Shown here one piece after another: positions 54,763 to 63,449 of a stretch of 64,000 bases of DNA. How positions within the stretch are numbered: position 1 is the stretch's first letter; each line of letters begins with the position of its first letter. Below the pieces are notes generated by a model that saw nothing but the letters and a program-made list of their open reading frames with translations, was not told the origin of the DNA and searched no databases. The position numbers and the translations under genes were made by a program. The stretch lies in the NCBI GenBank assembly GCA_031180725.1, contig JAPSLO010000004.1, positions 62,001 to 126,000 of the forward strand, in the 5' to 3' direction. The stretch comes from Roseomonas sp. (GTDB lineage: Bacteria; Pseudomonadota; Alphaproteobacteria; Acetobacterales; Acetobacteraceae).

Positions 54763-55532
54763 TGCTGGCGATCAGCGAGTTCTCCGTGGGCTATGGGCGG
54801 AAGCTGGTGATCCCGCCCTTCGCCCTGGCGCCGCTGCCGCGCGGCAGCGTCACGGCCCTGGTCGGGCCGAACGGCGCCGGCAAATCCACACTGCTGCGTG
54901 GCCTGGCCGGGCTGCTGAAGGCGCGCGGCTCCGCCAGGTTGGACGGAGTGGAGCTGGTGGGCCTGCCACTGGAATTCCGCGCCCACCACATCGCTTACAT
55001 GCCGCAGAGCCTGCCGCACGGCGTGGCGCTGACGGTGATCGAGACCCTGGTGGGCGCGCTGCGCGCCAGCCCCACCGACCAACCCGTGCCGGATGCCGCG
55101 GCCCAGGGATTGCAGCTATTGCAGCGCATCGGCATTGCGGATCTGGCCCTTCGCCGGCTGGACCAGCTTTCGGGCGGGCAGAAGCAGATGGTGGGCCTGG
55201 CACAGGCCTTGGTGCGCCGCCCGCGGGTGCTGCTCCTGGACGAGCCGACCAGCGCGCTGGACCTGCGCTTCCAGCTGGCCGTGATGGAGCTGGTGCGCGA
55301 ATTGACCACCGAATGCGGGCTGATCACCGTGGTGGTGCTGCACGATCTGGCTCAGGCCGCCCGGCATGCGGACCGTCTGGTGGTGCTGGCCGGCGGTCTG
55401 CTACAGGCCGATGGCACGCCGGAGGAGGTGCTGACGCCGGACCTTCTGGCGCGCGTCTACGGCCTATCCGCGCGGGTGGAGCGCTGCTCCCGCGGGCAGA
55501 TCCAAGTGCTGCCGGACGCCGCGCTGAGCTGA
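54762..55532 (+). CDS. Iron ABC transporter ATP-binding protein
   Basis: A 256-residue FecE/BtuD-type ATPase. Walker A GPNGAGKST (about 37-45), Q-loop AYMPQSLP, signature LSGGQKQM near 137, Walker B PRVLLLDEPTSALDLRF and switch His in VVLHDLAQAARHADR. The final residue of the permease stop is shared with this ATG (TGATG). No TonB-dependent receptor is encoded within the window. Confidence 0.94.
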   Translation: MLAISEFSVGYGRKLVIPPFALAPLPRGSVTALVGPNGAGKSTLLRGLAGLLKARGSARLDGVELVGLPLEFRAHHIAYMPQSLPHGVALTVIETLVGALRASPTDQPVPDAAAQGLQLLQRIGIADLALRRLDQLSGGQKQMVGLAQALVRRPRVLLLDEPTSALDLRFQLAVMELVRELTTECGLITVVVLHDLAQAARHADRLVVLAGGLLQADGTPEEVLTPDLLARVYGLSARVERCSRGQIQVLPDAALS

Positions 55533-55634
55533 AGGTCCGGAAGCGGGCCGCATCATCACACGATCATTCCTGAAGGCACGGTGCGCAGCCGGGCCTATGC
55601 TGGCACCATCCGGGTGACGGACAGGAGGAAACGG

Positions 55635-57227
55635 ATGCGGAAAGTCATTGCGGGCGTGGCGCTCGCGGCCGGACTTGCCCATGGCGCACAGGCGCAGGAT
55701 TGCGCGCGGGTTGCCAACCTGCGCATCGCGGCGGACGCCATCACGCTTCCGACGGGCGGCGCAGAGGTGACAGCCGTGACACCGGTGCAGGATGCGAACG
55801 GCGCCTATTGCCGCGTCATGGGTGCGATTCGGCCGGTGGACCCGGCGGCGCCCAGCATCCTGTTCCAGGCCAACCTGCCGGCAAACTGGAACGGCAAGGC
55901 GCTGCAGTTCGGCGGCGGCGGCTACAACGGCCGCATCCCGAACACCACCGGGCTGGAGACGCATGGCCTGGCCGGCACGCCGACGCCGCTCGCGCGCGGC
56001 TTCCTGACCTTCGCCAGCGATTCCGGCCACCAGGCGCAGAGCGCCGACGATGCCTCCTTCGCGCTGAACGCCGAAGCGCTGCATAATTTCGGCTACCAGC
56101 ATGTCCGCAAGACGCTGGACGCGGTGCGCCAGTTGGCGGCAGCGCAGTACGGCACGGCGCCCCGGCGCGTCTATTTCAACGGCGGCTCCACGGGCGGACG
56201 GGAAGGCCTCACCGCCGCGATCCGCTGGCCCGAAGCCTATGACGGCATCATCACCTGGTATCCGGTAACCAGCTACATGGGCCTCCGGCTCTGGGGCGCG
56301 TTGCTGGCGCGGGCCATTTATGACGATGAATCCGCCGGCTGGATCCCGCCCACGATGGTCCAGCGCATTGCGCAGGAATCGATCGCCCGCTGCGATGCGC
56401 TGGACGGCGTCGAGGACGGGCTGGTCAGCAATCCGGATGGCTGCCGCCGCGGATCCGCTGCCGCGTTGGAGGCGCTGCGCTGCCGCGCCGGCGAGACCGG
56501 AAACCCCGAGCACTGCCTGACCGAGACCCAGATCAACCGCACCATGCGCGTCTATCACGAGGGTTATTCGCTGCCCTACGCCTTCGCGAATGGCGCGCGC
56601 GACTACCGGGGCTATAACAGCCTGGAAGGCATTGCGATGCAGATCGGCAGCCAGCGCGAGTTGACCGACCCGCCGCGCTCCGGCCCCAACGCCCACCATG
56701 TGGACCGCGCCTACCAGTTCTTCCGCTACTTCGTGAATGGCGGGCGGGACCTCGATATGCGGCAGCTCGATGTCACGGCGTCGGGCCCGGTGCGGGATCG
56801 GATCCTGGAGATCTCGGCCCTGTTCGATGCCACGGCCACCGACCTGTCACGCTTCGCCGCGCGGGGCGGCAAGATCATCTGGCTGCAGGGCAATGACGAC
56901 CCATCCGTCAGCCCACTGGAGAATCGCCGCAACTACGAAGCGATCGTCGCGCGCATGGGGCGCGAGGCGACGGACCGCTTCCTGCGGTACTTCCAGGTGC
57001 CGGGCCTGGCGCATGGTGGTGGACGATTCTCGCCCACCTGGGAAAGCCTGGCGGCGCTGGATGCCTGGGTGGAGGAGGGCAAGGCGCCCGATGCGGCGGT
57101 GGTGACGGATGGCACCTCCGGCCCGACCCGCGGCCGCACGCGCCCGCTCTGCCCTCATCCGACCTGGCCGCGCTTCCGCGGCGGTGACGCGAACCTGGCC
57201 GCGAGCTTCACCTGCGTGGCCGACTAG
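55635..57227 (+). CDS. Tannase/feruloyl-esterase family protein without the catalytic disulfide cysteines
   Basis: A 530-residue secreted esterase of the tannase family, which hydrolyses esters of hydroxycinnamic or gallic acids. Signal peptide to about 21 (HGAQAQ). The nucleophile is Ser185 in YFNGGSTGGREG; the calcium-site loop is CDALDGVEDGLVSNPDGC; the acid lies in the WLQGNDDPSVSP region; His460 is in GLAHGGGRFS; the tail RTRPLCPHPTWPRFRGG is typical. In most members Cys precedes the Ser and follows the His, forming a disulfide (CS-D-HC motif). Both are Gly here. RBS AGGAGGAAACGG precedes ATG 55635. Confidence 0.88.
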   Translation: MRKVIAGVALAAGLAHGAQAQDCARVANLRIAADAITLPTGGAEVTAVTPVQDANGAYCRVMGAIRPVDPAAPSILFQANLPANWNGKALQFGGGGYNGRIPNTTGLETHGLAGTPTPLARGFLTFASDSGHQAQSADDASFALNAEALHNFGYQHVRKTLDAVRQLAAAQYGTAPRRVYFNGGSTGGREGLTAAIRWPEAYDGIITWYPVTSYMGLRLWGALLARAIYDDESAGWIPPTMVQRIAQESIARCDALDGVEDGLVSNPDGCRRGSAAALEALRCRAGETGNPEHCLTETQINRTMRVYHEGYSLPYAFANGARDYRGYNSLEGIAMQIGSQRELTDPPRSGPNAHHVDRAYQFFRYFVNGGRDLDMRQLDVTASGPVRDRILEISALFDATATDLSRFAARGGKIIWLQGNDDPSVSPLENRRNYEAIVARMGREATDRFLRYFQVPGLAHGGGRFSPTWESLAALDAWVEEGKAPDAAVVTDGTSGPTRGRTRPLCPHPTWPRFRGGDANLAASFTCVAD

Positions 57228-57243
57228 GCCGCGCGGCGCGACC

Positions 57244-57272
57244 GCGCCCTGCCACGCATCGTGGCAGGGCGC
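57244..57272. terminator. Strong bidirectional terminator hairpin
   Basis: GCGCCCTGCCAC and GTGGCAGGGCGC form a perfect 12-bp stem around GCATC, between the convergent tannase-family and sugar ABC ATPase genes. There is no T-tract. Confidence 0.75.
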
Positions 57273-57301
57273 CCGGGCGGATGGCCTGCCGGGCCGGTGA
57301 G

Positions 57302-58402
57302 CTACAGCACCCGCCCGCTCTGCGGGTCGATCAGGTGCATGTGGTTGAGGTCCGCCGCCACCTGCAGCGGGCGGCCCGGTTCCGCCGGGGTGGTGGGGTC
57401 GATGCGGCTGCACACCTCGGCACCCTGGATCCACAGATGCACCAGCGTCTCCATCCCCATCGGCTCGATCACCTCCGGCGTCAGTTCGAAGGTCGCGATG
57501 TTCGGGCGGTCGAGGTTCTTGGGCTCCGTCAGGTGTTCCGGGCGGATGCCGAACAACACCTCCTTGCCGGCGGCGGCGCTGTAGCGGCTGGTGCGGTCCG
57601 GCGGTACGGGCAGCACGATGCCATTCGGCAGGTTCAGCCGCAGCGCGCCCGATCCGTTCTCCACGCGCGCCGGGATGAAGTTCATGGCCGGGCTGCCGAT
57701 GAAGCCGGCCACGAAGCGCGTGGCGGGGCGGTGGTACAGCTCCTGCGGCGGGCCGACCTGCTCGATCACGCCGTGGTTCATCACCACGACCCGGTCGGCC
57801 AGCGTCATCGCCTCCACCTGGTCGTGCGTGACATAGACGGTGGTGGTCTTCACCGTCTGGTGCACCTTCTTGATCTCGGTGCGCATCTGCACGCGCAGCT
57901 TGGCATCCAGGTTCGACAGCGGCTCGTCGAACAGGAACACCTTGGGGTCGCGCACGATGGCGCGCCCCATGGCCACGCGCTGGCGCTGGCCGCCCGAAAG
58001 CGCCTTCGGCTTGCGGTCCAGCAGCGGGGTGATGTCCAGGATGCGCGCCGCATTCTCCACCCGGCGCCGGATCTCGTCTTTGGCGATTTTCCGCAGCGTC
58101 AGGCCAAAGGCCATGTTCTCGAAGACGGTCATGTGCGGGTAGAGCGCGTAGTTCTGGAACACCATGGCGATGTCCCGGTCGCGCGGCGGGATGTCGTTCA
58201 CCACCTTGCCGCCGATGGCGATCTCGCCGCTGGTGATCTCCTCCAGCCCGGCAATCATGCGCAGCGTGGTGGACTTGCCGCAGCCGGACGGGCCGACCAG
58301 CACCACGAACTCATGGTCGGCAATCTCCAGGTCGATGCCCTTCACGGCCTGTACGCCGCCCTCATACGCCTTCACGACCTTGCGGATCGAGACCTGTGCC
58401 AT
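57302..58402 (-). CDS. Sugar ABC transporter ATPase (UgpC/MsmK type)
   Basis: A 366-residue ATPase. Walker [13 protein letters not shown] (about 37-48), signature [14 protein letters not shown] near 134, Walker [18 protein letters not shown] and the switch His in [17 protein letters not shown]-terminal OB/TOBE domain (about 240-366, [27 protein letters not shown]) marks the carbohydrate-uptake group that can serve several permeases. It is last in the minus-strand operon, 7 bp after the second permease. Confidence 0.94.
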   Translation of the reverse strand: MAQVSIRKVVKAYEGGVQAVKGIDLEIADHEFVVLVGPSGCGKSTTLRMIAGLEEITSGEIAIGGKVVNDIPPRDRDIAMVFQNYALYPHMTVFENMAFGLTLRKIAKDEIRRRVENAARILDITPLLDRKPKALSGGQRQRVAMGRAIVRDPKVFLFDEPLSNLDAKLRVQMRTEIKKVHQTVKTTTVYVTHDQVEAMTLADRVVVMNHGVIEQVGPPQELYHRPATRFVAGFIGSPAMNFIPARVENGSGALRLNLPNGIVLPVPPDRTSRYSAAAGKEVLFGIRPEHLTEPKNLDRPNIATFELTPEVIEPMGMETLVHLWIQGAEVCSRIDPTTPAEPGRPLQVAADLNHMHLIDPQSGRVL

Positions 58403-58409
58403 CGGACGC

Positions 58410-59309
58410 TTACCCCTTCGTCGCGCCGGCCGTCAGTCCGGCGATGTAGTAGTCCATGAGGAATACATAGACGACGACCGGCGGCAAGGCTGCCAACAGC
58501 GCGCCCGCCATCAACTGCCCCCAGGCGAAGGTGTCGCCGCGGATCAGCTGACTGACAACACCAATGGTCAGTGGCATCTCGGAGGGCGTGGTGATGAAGG
58601 CGGTGGGGTAGACGAAGGCCGCCCATGAGACGGTGAAGGCGAAGATGGTCGCAGCGATGATGCCGGGTAGTGCCACCGGGATGAAGATCTTCAGCAGCAT
58701 CTGCATCCAGTTCGCGCCGTCGATCAGCGCTGCCTCGTCCAGCTCCTTCGGGATGGAGGCGAAGTAGCCGATCATGATCCAGGTGCAGAAGGGCACTGTC
58801 AGCGTCGGATAGACCAGCACCAGTCCCCAGGCTGAATTCAGCAGCCCCAGGCTGCCCACGATCTGGTACAGCGGGATGAACAGCAGCGTGTCCGGCACCA
58901 GGTAGGTCAGGAAGACGCCGGTCGCCAGCCACTGGCTGCCCCAGAAGCGCATCCGCGCCAGCGCGAAGGCAGCCAGCACCGAGATCACCATGGAGACGAC
59001 GACGACGCAGACCGTCACCTTCACGCTGTTCCAGAAGAAACCCAGGAACATCGGGGAAGACAGCAGCTCGCGGTAGTTCTCCAGCGTCGGATGGTGCACC
59101 ACCCAGGGACTGCCGCTGGTATCCGCGATATCCGCGCTGGTCTTGATGCTGGTCAGGAACATGTAGACCGGCGGCGCCAGCATGATGATCGCCGCGAAGA
59201 TGAGGGACGCATAGGCCGTCCACAGCGCCCAGCGCCGCTCGGCGCGCAGGCTGCCGACCTTGTGGTAGATGGCGGGATGGTCCCGGCTGACGGCGGCGGT
59301 GGTGCTCAT
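58410..59309 (-). CDS. Sugar ABC transporter permease (MalG type)
   Basis: A 299-residue permease with six helices. The EAA loop contacting the ATPase is [28 protein letters not shown] (key part [13 protein letters not shown]), followed by [23 protein letters not shown]. The N-terminal cytoplasmic part is about 30 residues, longer than average. It works with the upstream MalF-type permease as a heterodimer. Confidence 0.94.
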   Translation of the reverse strand: MSTTAAVSRDHPAIYHKVGSLRAERRWALWTAYASLIFAAIIMLAPPVYMFLTSIKTSADIADTSGSPWVVHHPTLENYRELLSSPMFLGFFWNSVKVTVCVVVVSMVISVLAAFALARMRFWGSQWLATGVFLTYLVPDTLLFIPLYQIVGSLGLLNSAWGLVLVYPTLTVPFCTWIMIGYFASIPKELDEAALIDGANWMQMLLKIFIPVALPGIIAATIFAFTVSWAAFVYPTAFITTPSEMPLTIGVVSQLIRGDTFAWGQLMAGALLAALPPVVVYVFLMDYYIAGLTAGATKG

Positions 59310-59373
59310 GCTCCACCTCGCGGCCGGTTCACGGCTCCACTCCTGCGTCGCTCCGCCGATCGGACGCGCATGC

Positions 59374-60306
59374 TCACATCTCCTCCCGGCTGCGCCGCGT
59401 CACACCACGCAGCACGAAGAAGGCGATCACCGCCAGAATTGGGAACATGAACAGCGACACGGCCGCGCCGCGCGGGATGTTGCCGGCCAGCACGCCCACC
59501 TGGAAGGCGTAGCTCGCGAAGACATGCGTCAGGTCCCGCGGTCCGCCATTGGTCAGCACGCGCACGATGTCGTAGTTCGCGAAGGTGACGATCAGGCTGA
59601 ACAGCACGGTGATCGAGATGATGTTGCGCATCATCGGCAACGTCACGTAGCGCAGCTTCTGCCAGCCCGTCGCGCCGTCAATCGCCGCCGCCTCATACAG
59701 TTGGTCTGGCACCGATTTCAGCGCGGCGAGATACATGATCATGAAGAAGGGCGCGCCGTACCAGACATTCACGATGATCACGCTGATGCGCGCCCACCAG
59801 GGCTCGCCCAGCCAGGGCACGGCGGGCACGGCGAAGATGTTCAGGATCCAGTTGATCGAGCTGTAGCTGGGCTCGAACATCCACCACCAACCCAGCGTGG
59901 ACAGCGCCGGCGGGATCACCCAGGGTACCAGCAGCATGCCGCGCCATTTGCGCTGCCCCCTGGCCGGCAGATGGTGCAGCATATGCGCCAGCCAGAAGCC
60001 GATCAGCGCCTTCGCGATCACCGCCGTGACGGCGAAGAAGACCGACTGCCAGATCACCATCCGGAAGGTCTCGGAATCCAGCAGGATCTCGAAATTGCCC
60101 AGCCCGATGAAGGCCGTCATCCGCCGGTTCAGCATGGACAGCCAGATCGCATAGCTAGCCGGCCACAGCACAAGGCCGCCGATCACCGCAATCAGGGGCA
60201 ACGTCATCAGCACGGCGATGGAGGATCGCCGTCGGGCGAAGCGCCTCAGCGAGGACGCCGGTGGCGCCTCGACACGTGGCAGGGCGAGCGTCGCGCCATC
60301 GGCCAT
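59374..60306 (-). CDS. Sugar ABC transporter permease (MalF type)
   Basis: A 310-residue permease with six helices. Its EAA loop is QLYEAAAIDGATGWQKLRYVTLP, with key residues EAAAIDGA near 220. Early FIGLGNFEILLDSETFRMVIWQS and the late NYDIVRVLTNGGPRDLTHVFASYAF segments are typical of the MalF/UgpA group. It sits between the binding-protein gene (97 bp gap with a strong hairpin) and the MalG-type gene (64 bp gap). Confidence 0.93.
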   Translation of the reverse strand: MADGATLALPRVEAPPASSLRRFARRRSSIAVLMTLPLIAVIGGLVLWPASYAIWLSMLNRRMTAFIGLGNFEILLDSETFRMVIWQSVFFAVTAVIAKALIGFWLAHMLHHLPARGQRKWRGMLLVPWVIPPALSTLGWWWMFEPSYSSINWILNIFAVPAVPWLGEPWWARISVIIVNVWYGAPFFMIMYLAALKSVPDQLYEAAAIDGATGWQKLRYVTLPMMRNIISITVLFSLIVTFANYDIVRVLTNGGPRDLTHVFASYAFQVGVLAGNIPRGAAVSLFMFPILAVIAFFVLRGVTRRSREEM

Positions 60307-60364
60307 CGTATCACTCCGGATCTGTCATCATGGCCGCCCCGGGCCGCGGCCCCGGGCGGCGGAA

Positions 60365-60393
60365 GCGGCGGCCGTGCCGCGCACGGCCGCCGC
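60365..60393 (-). terminator. Intercistronic hairpin after the binding-protein gene
   Basis: GCGGCGGCCGTGC and GCACGGCCGCCGC pair perfectly over 13 bp with loop CGC, starting 10 bp beyond the binding-protein stop and before the first permease gene. Such elements usually stabilise the upstream mRNA or partly terminate transcription, so that more binding protein than permease is made. Confidence 0.65.
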
Positions 60394-60403
60394 GGGCGCG
60401 CCG

Positions 60404-61762
60404 CTATCCGCCGCGGCGCATGTTGTTGATCTCGCGCTCCAGCCAGTTCAGCGCCGAGTCCATGCTCTCGCCGCCCTGGGAGATCCGCGCGATCACCTTG
60501 GTGTTCAGCGCCTGGATGTACATCTGGCTCGCCAGTTCGGGTGGCGCCGGAGAGAAGGCAATGGAGTACTGCGCATCGTGGTGCGGCTTCAGCGGGTAAT
60601 TGTAGATGGTCCCCACTGGCGGGCCTTCCGTCTCCCACACCTTGAAGTCGGCCATGCTGAGGAAGGGCGGGATGTCGTAGCCACCGGAGAAGTTGGTGGT
60701 GAACTCCGCCGACTCGCGCTCCGAAATGAATTCCAGGAACGCCTTCGCGGCGCTCTTGTTGCGGCCGAAGGCCCAGACGCCGGTGGTCCAGGGCAGATAG
60801 GCCAAGAAGCGGCCGCGCGGGCCCGCCGGCATCGGAATCGTCCAGCAGTTCTCCGCCACCTGCGGCGCATCGCGCTTCGCCACCGCCCAGGCCGAGGGCG
60901 GGTTGAACACCAGCGCGGAACGGCCGGAGATCAGCGCACGGTTGTTGGACGCATCGTCCCATGCCCAGACATCGTTGGGCAGGAAGCGAGACAGCCGCAC
61001 CGCATAGTCGACGACCTGGCGCAGTTCCTGGTTGCCCCGGATGGTCGGGTTGCCGCGTTCATCCGTCACGCGCGCGCCATAGCTGGCAAACAGGCCGCCC
61101 ACCCAGTCCACCGCGTCGGTGAACTGGCCCATCGGCAAGCCGAAGGGCACGCCAGCCTTGTGGCAGGCTTCGGCCGCACGCAGGAAGGTGTCCCAGTTCC
61201 ACTGGTCGGCGTTCGGCCCCTTCTCCTGCCGCGCCGGCCACATGGCCTTCACATCAAGTCCCGCATGCTGCTGCAGCAGGTCGGCACGGCAGAGAGGCGG
61301 CTTGTTCTGCGTGCCGCTGGTGGCCGGCACACCCCGCCAGGCTCCGCCGCGCTTGGCCAGGAACTCGGCCACCGGGTTGATGGGGCCGTATTTCTGGATC
61401 AGCCGGTTGATCACATCGTCCACCGGCTCCAGCACATCGGCATAGGCACCGACATCCCAGGGGCCCAGGCTGATGCCGTCATGACCGCTGCGCGACTGCG
61501 CCTGCGCGGCCGCCGTCAGCTGCAGCTGGTTGCCGGTGGTGTTGATGAAGTCCAGCGTCAGGTTCACGCGGTTCCGCTCGGCCCAGCGGCTGCCGAGCTG
61601 CCGGAGCGCGTCGTTGCTGCCGGGAACCCAGTGGTCCCAGAAGGCGAACCGCAGATTGCCGCCACTGCCCTGTGCATGCACCATCGGCGCGCCCAAGACG
61701 CCCGCCGCCAACACGCCGGCACCGGCGCGCATGGCGCCGCGCCGGCCAAATTCCTTGGCCAT
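60404..61762 (-). CDS. Sugar ABC transporter extracellular substrate-binding protein
   Basis: A 452-residue cluster D binding protein (family 1). A twin-arginine-like signal (MAKEFGRRGAMRAGAGVLAAG, cleavage after MVHAQ near 31) is followed by LRFAFWDHWVPGSNDALRQL and the conserved central WDTFLRAAEACHKAGVPFGLPMG and RSALVFNPPSAWAV blocks. The KAFLEFISERESAEFTTNFSG segment near the C terminus is also typical. The ligand is probably an oligosaccharide or polyol; there is no way to say which. It is first in the four-gene operon. Confidence 0.92.
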   Translation of the reverse strand: MAKEFGRRGAMRAGAGVLAAGVLGAPMVHAQGSGGNLRFAFWDHWVPGSNDALRQLGSRWAERNRVNLTLDFINTTGNQLQLTAAAQAQSRSGHDGISLGPWDVGAYADVLEPVDDVINRLIQKYGPINPVAEFLAKRGGAWRGVPATSGTQNKPPLCRADLLQQHAGLDVKAMWPARQEKGPNADQWNWDTFLRAAEACHKAGVPFGLPMGQFTDAVDWVGGLFASYGARVTDERGNPTIRGNQELRQVVDYAVRLSRFLPNDVWAWDDASNNRALISGRSALVFNPPSAWAVAKRDAPQVAENCWTIPMPAGPRGRFLAYLPWTTGVWAFGRNKSAAKAFLEFISERESAEFTTNFSGGYDIPPFLSMADFKVWETEGPPVGTIYNYPLKPHHDAQYSIAFSPAPPELASQMYIQALNTKVIARISQGGESMDSALNWLEREINNMRRGG

Positions 61763-61920
61763 CCCGTTCCTCCTCCATCAGACCGGCCGTTGTCCCGACC
61801 GTGCCAAGGCCGCCTGCAGCGGCCATGCCTCCTTGGTGTCTGACAGGTTAGGCACCACCCCGCGCCGGCTGCAAGTGAGATCAGGACGACAGTTCTGTCA
61901 TGACGTTCCGCCCATGCAGG

Positions 61921-61945
61921 GGAACAGCCCTCCCGGCCGGCCGTT
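61921..61945 (+). promoter_or_regulatory. EcfG-type general stress promoter
   Basis: GGAAC (61921-61925), a 16-bp spacer and CGTT (61942-61945) match the EcfG sigma factor consensus of alphaproteobacteria exactly. The gene start is 25 bp further on, behind GGGAGGACCGC. Control by the PhyR-NepR-EcfG stress pathway is inferred. Confidence 0.75.
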
Positions 61946-61969
61946 ACCCGAGACGACTGGGAGGACCGC

Positions 61970-63382
61970 ATGCCCGATCCGGAACCGACCGCCGAGATCG
62001 GCCGCCTGCCTCTCCATGAGGACGTCGTGCATGTCTCGTCCCATCGGCGGGTCAGCGGCCGCGTCCGCGTCACGGTCACGACGGCGGAGGAGGACGCCTC
62101 CGTCGAGGGCGTGCAGCGCCGTCGGCATGCGGAGATTGAACGCGTGCCGATCGGCCGCGAGGTCGAGGCGCCACCGCCGGTACGCCGGGAAGGCGACGTC
62201 GTCGTCATCCCGGTGCTGGAGGAGCGGCTTGTCCTGGTGCGCCGCCTGGTGCTGACGGAGGAAATCCGTCTGCACCTCCGCACGGAGGAAGACGCAGTGA
62301 TTTTGCCGGCCAGCCGGCGCGTCCAATCTGTCGTGGTGCACCGCACCGCGGTGGCGGAAGGAGATCAGGATTTCAGCCTTACAAGCAGTGAAAAAGGACC
62401 ATTTCAGATGCAGCGCACACTGATTGCCATGTTTGACAGCCGTGCCGATGCCGATCGCGCGGCCGAAGCCCTGCGGGGGCTGAATGTGCAGGTATCCAAC
62501 GTGCAGGTGCATGACAGCGCCTCGACCTCCGGAGGGGCAGTCGACAGCCGGCTGGGCTTTACGGCCGAGGGCAGTTCGTGGATGCCGCAGGAAGATCGCG
62601 CCATCTACCACGAGGGGCTGCGCCGCGGCGGCGCGGCCGTAACGGCTCAGGTGGCGGAGGGCGACCTTCAGCTTGCGATGGATGCCATGGAAGCTGCGGG
62701 CGCCGTTGACCTGGACACGCGCGAGGCCGAGTGGCGGAGCCAGGGCTGGACGGGTGGCAGCATGGCGGGCTTCGAAGCGTCATCCGAGAACAACCCGCCC
62801 GGCACAATGGCGAGCCGCGCGGCGGACAAGGTGGCCGGCACCAACATTTCCGGCGCGCATCCCGAGAACGAGACGCGCGGCACCACCTCTACCGGCGTGA
62901 CCTCCGCAGGCATGACAGACGCTTCGGCTACAGGCGCTTCGGCTGGTGTGGCCTCCGGCACTGCCGCCGGCCTGACCGGGGGCGAGGAGCGCATCCCGCT
63001 CGCCGAGGAGCGGTTGCGTGTCGGCAAGCGGGAAGCCCATGGGGGGCGCGTTCGCGTGCGCAGCTATGTCGTGGAGACGCCGGTCGAGGAGCAGGTGCGG
63101 CTGCGCGAGGAGCATGTCCGCGTGGAGCGCGTGGAAGCGGACCGTGCCGCCACGGGCAGCGAGGCCGAGCTCTTCCGCGAGCGCACCATCGAGGCCGAGG
63201 AGAGCGTCGAGGAGCCCGTGGTGAGCAAGGAGGTGCGGGTCACCGGCGAGGTGGTGGTGAGCAAGGACAGCACCGAGCGCACCGAGACCATCCGCGACAC
63301 CGTCCGCCGCACGGAAGTGGATGTGGACGAGGATGCCGCCGCCAATGACCGCGAGCGCGGGCAGGGCAAGGGCGTGGCTTGA
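61970..63382 (+). CDS. DUF2382/YsnF-type stress protein, apparently two joined units
   Basis: A 470-residue frame. Residues 1-130 form a first DUF2382-like unit (LPLHEDVVHVSSHRRVSGRV; EIERVPIGREVEAPPPVRREGD; EERLVLVRRLVLTEEIRL). Then a linker with atypical codons leads to Met147, from which a second unit starts: a DUF1269/GSP-17M-like N terminus (RTLIAMFDSRADADRAAEALR), a Gly/Thr/Ser-rich spacer, and a C-terminal DUF2382 (IPLAEERLRVGKREAHGGRV; VVETPVEEQVRLREEHVRVER). AAAAAGGACC lies 7-8 nt before ATG 62408, so the second unit may also be translated separately. EcfG promoter upstream. Confidence 0.83.
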   Translation: MPDPEPTAEIGRLPLHEDVVHVSSHRRVSGRVRVTVTTAEEDASVEGVQRRRHAEIERVPIGREVEAPPPVRREGDVVVIPVLEERLVLVRRLVLTEEIRLHLRTEEDAVILPASRRVQSVVVHRTAVAEGDQDFSLTSSEKGPFQMQRTLIAMFDSRADADRAAEALRGLNVQVSNVQVHDSASTSGGAVDSRLGFTAEGSSWMPQEDRAIYHEGLRRGGAAVTAQVAEGDLQLAMDAMEAAGAVDLDTREAEWRSQGWTGGSMAGFEASSENNPPGTMASRAADKVAGTNISGAHPENETRGTTSTGVTSAGMTDASATGASAGVASGTAAGLTGGEERIPLAEERLRVGKREAHGGRVRVRSYVVETPVEEQVRLREEHVRVERVEADRAATGSEAELFRERTIEAEESVEEPVVSKEVRVTGEVVVSKDSTERTETIRDTVRRTEVDVDEDAAANDRERGQGKGVA

Positions 63383-63393
63383 TCTTGGCGGAC

Positions 63394-63417
63394 GGAACCC
63401 TCGCGGCACGGCGCGTT
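63394..63417 (+). promoter_or_regulatory. EcfG-like promoter with 15-bp spacer
   Basis: GGAAC (63394-63398) and CGTT (63414-63417) are separated by 15 bp, one less than the usual 16-17, 33 bp before the start of the next stress-protein paralogue. Weaker than the site at 61921. Confidence 0.45.
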
Positions 63418-63449
63418 CTTGCCGCCACGTGCCGCGAGGGGGGCCAGCG

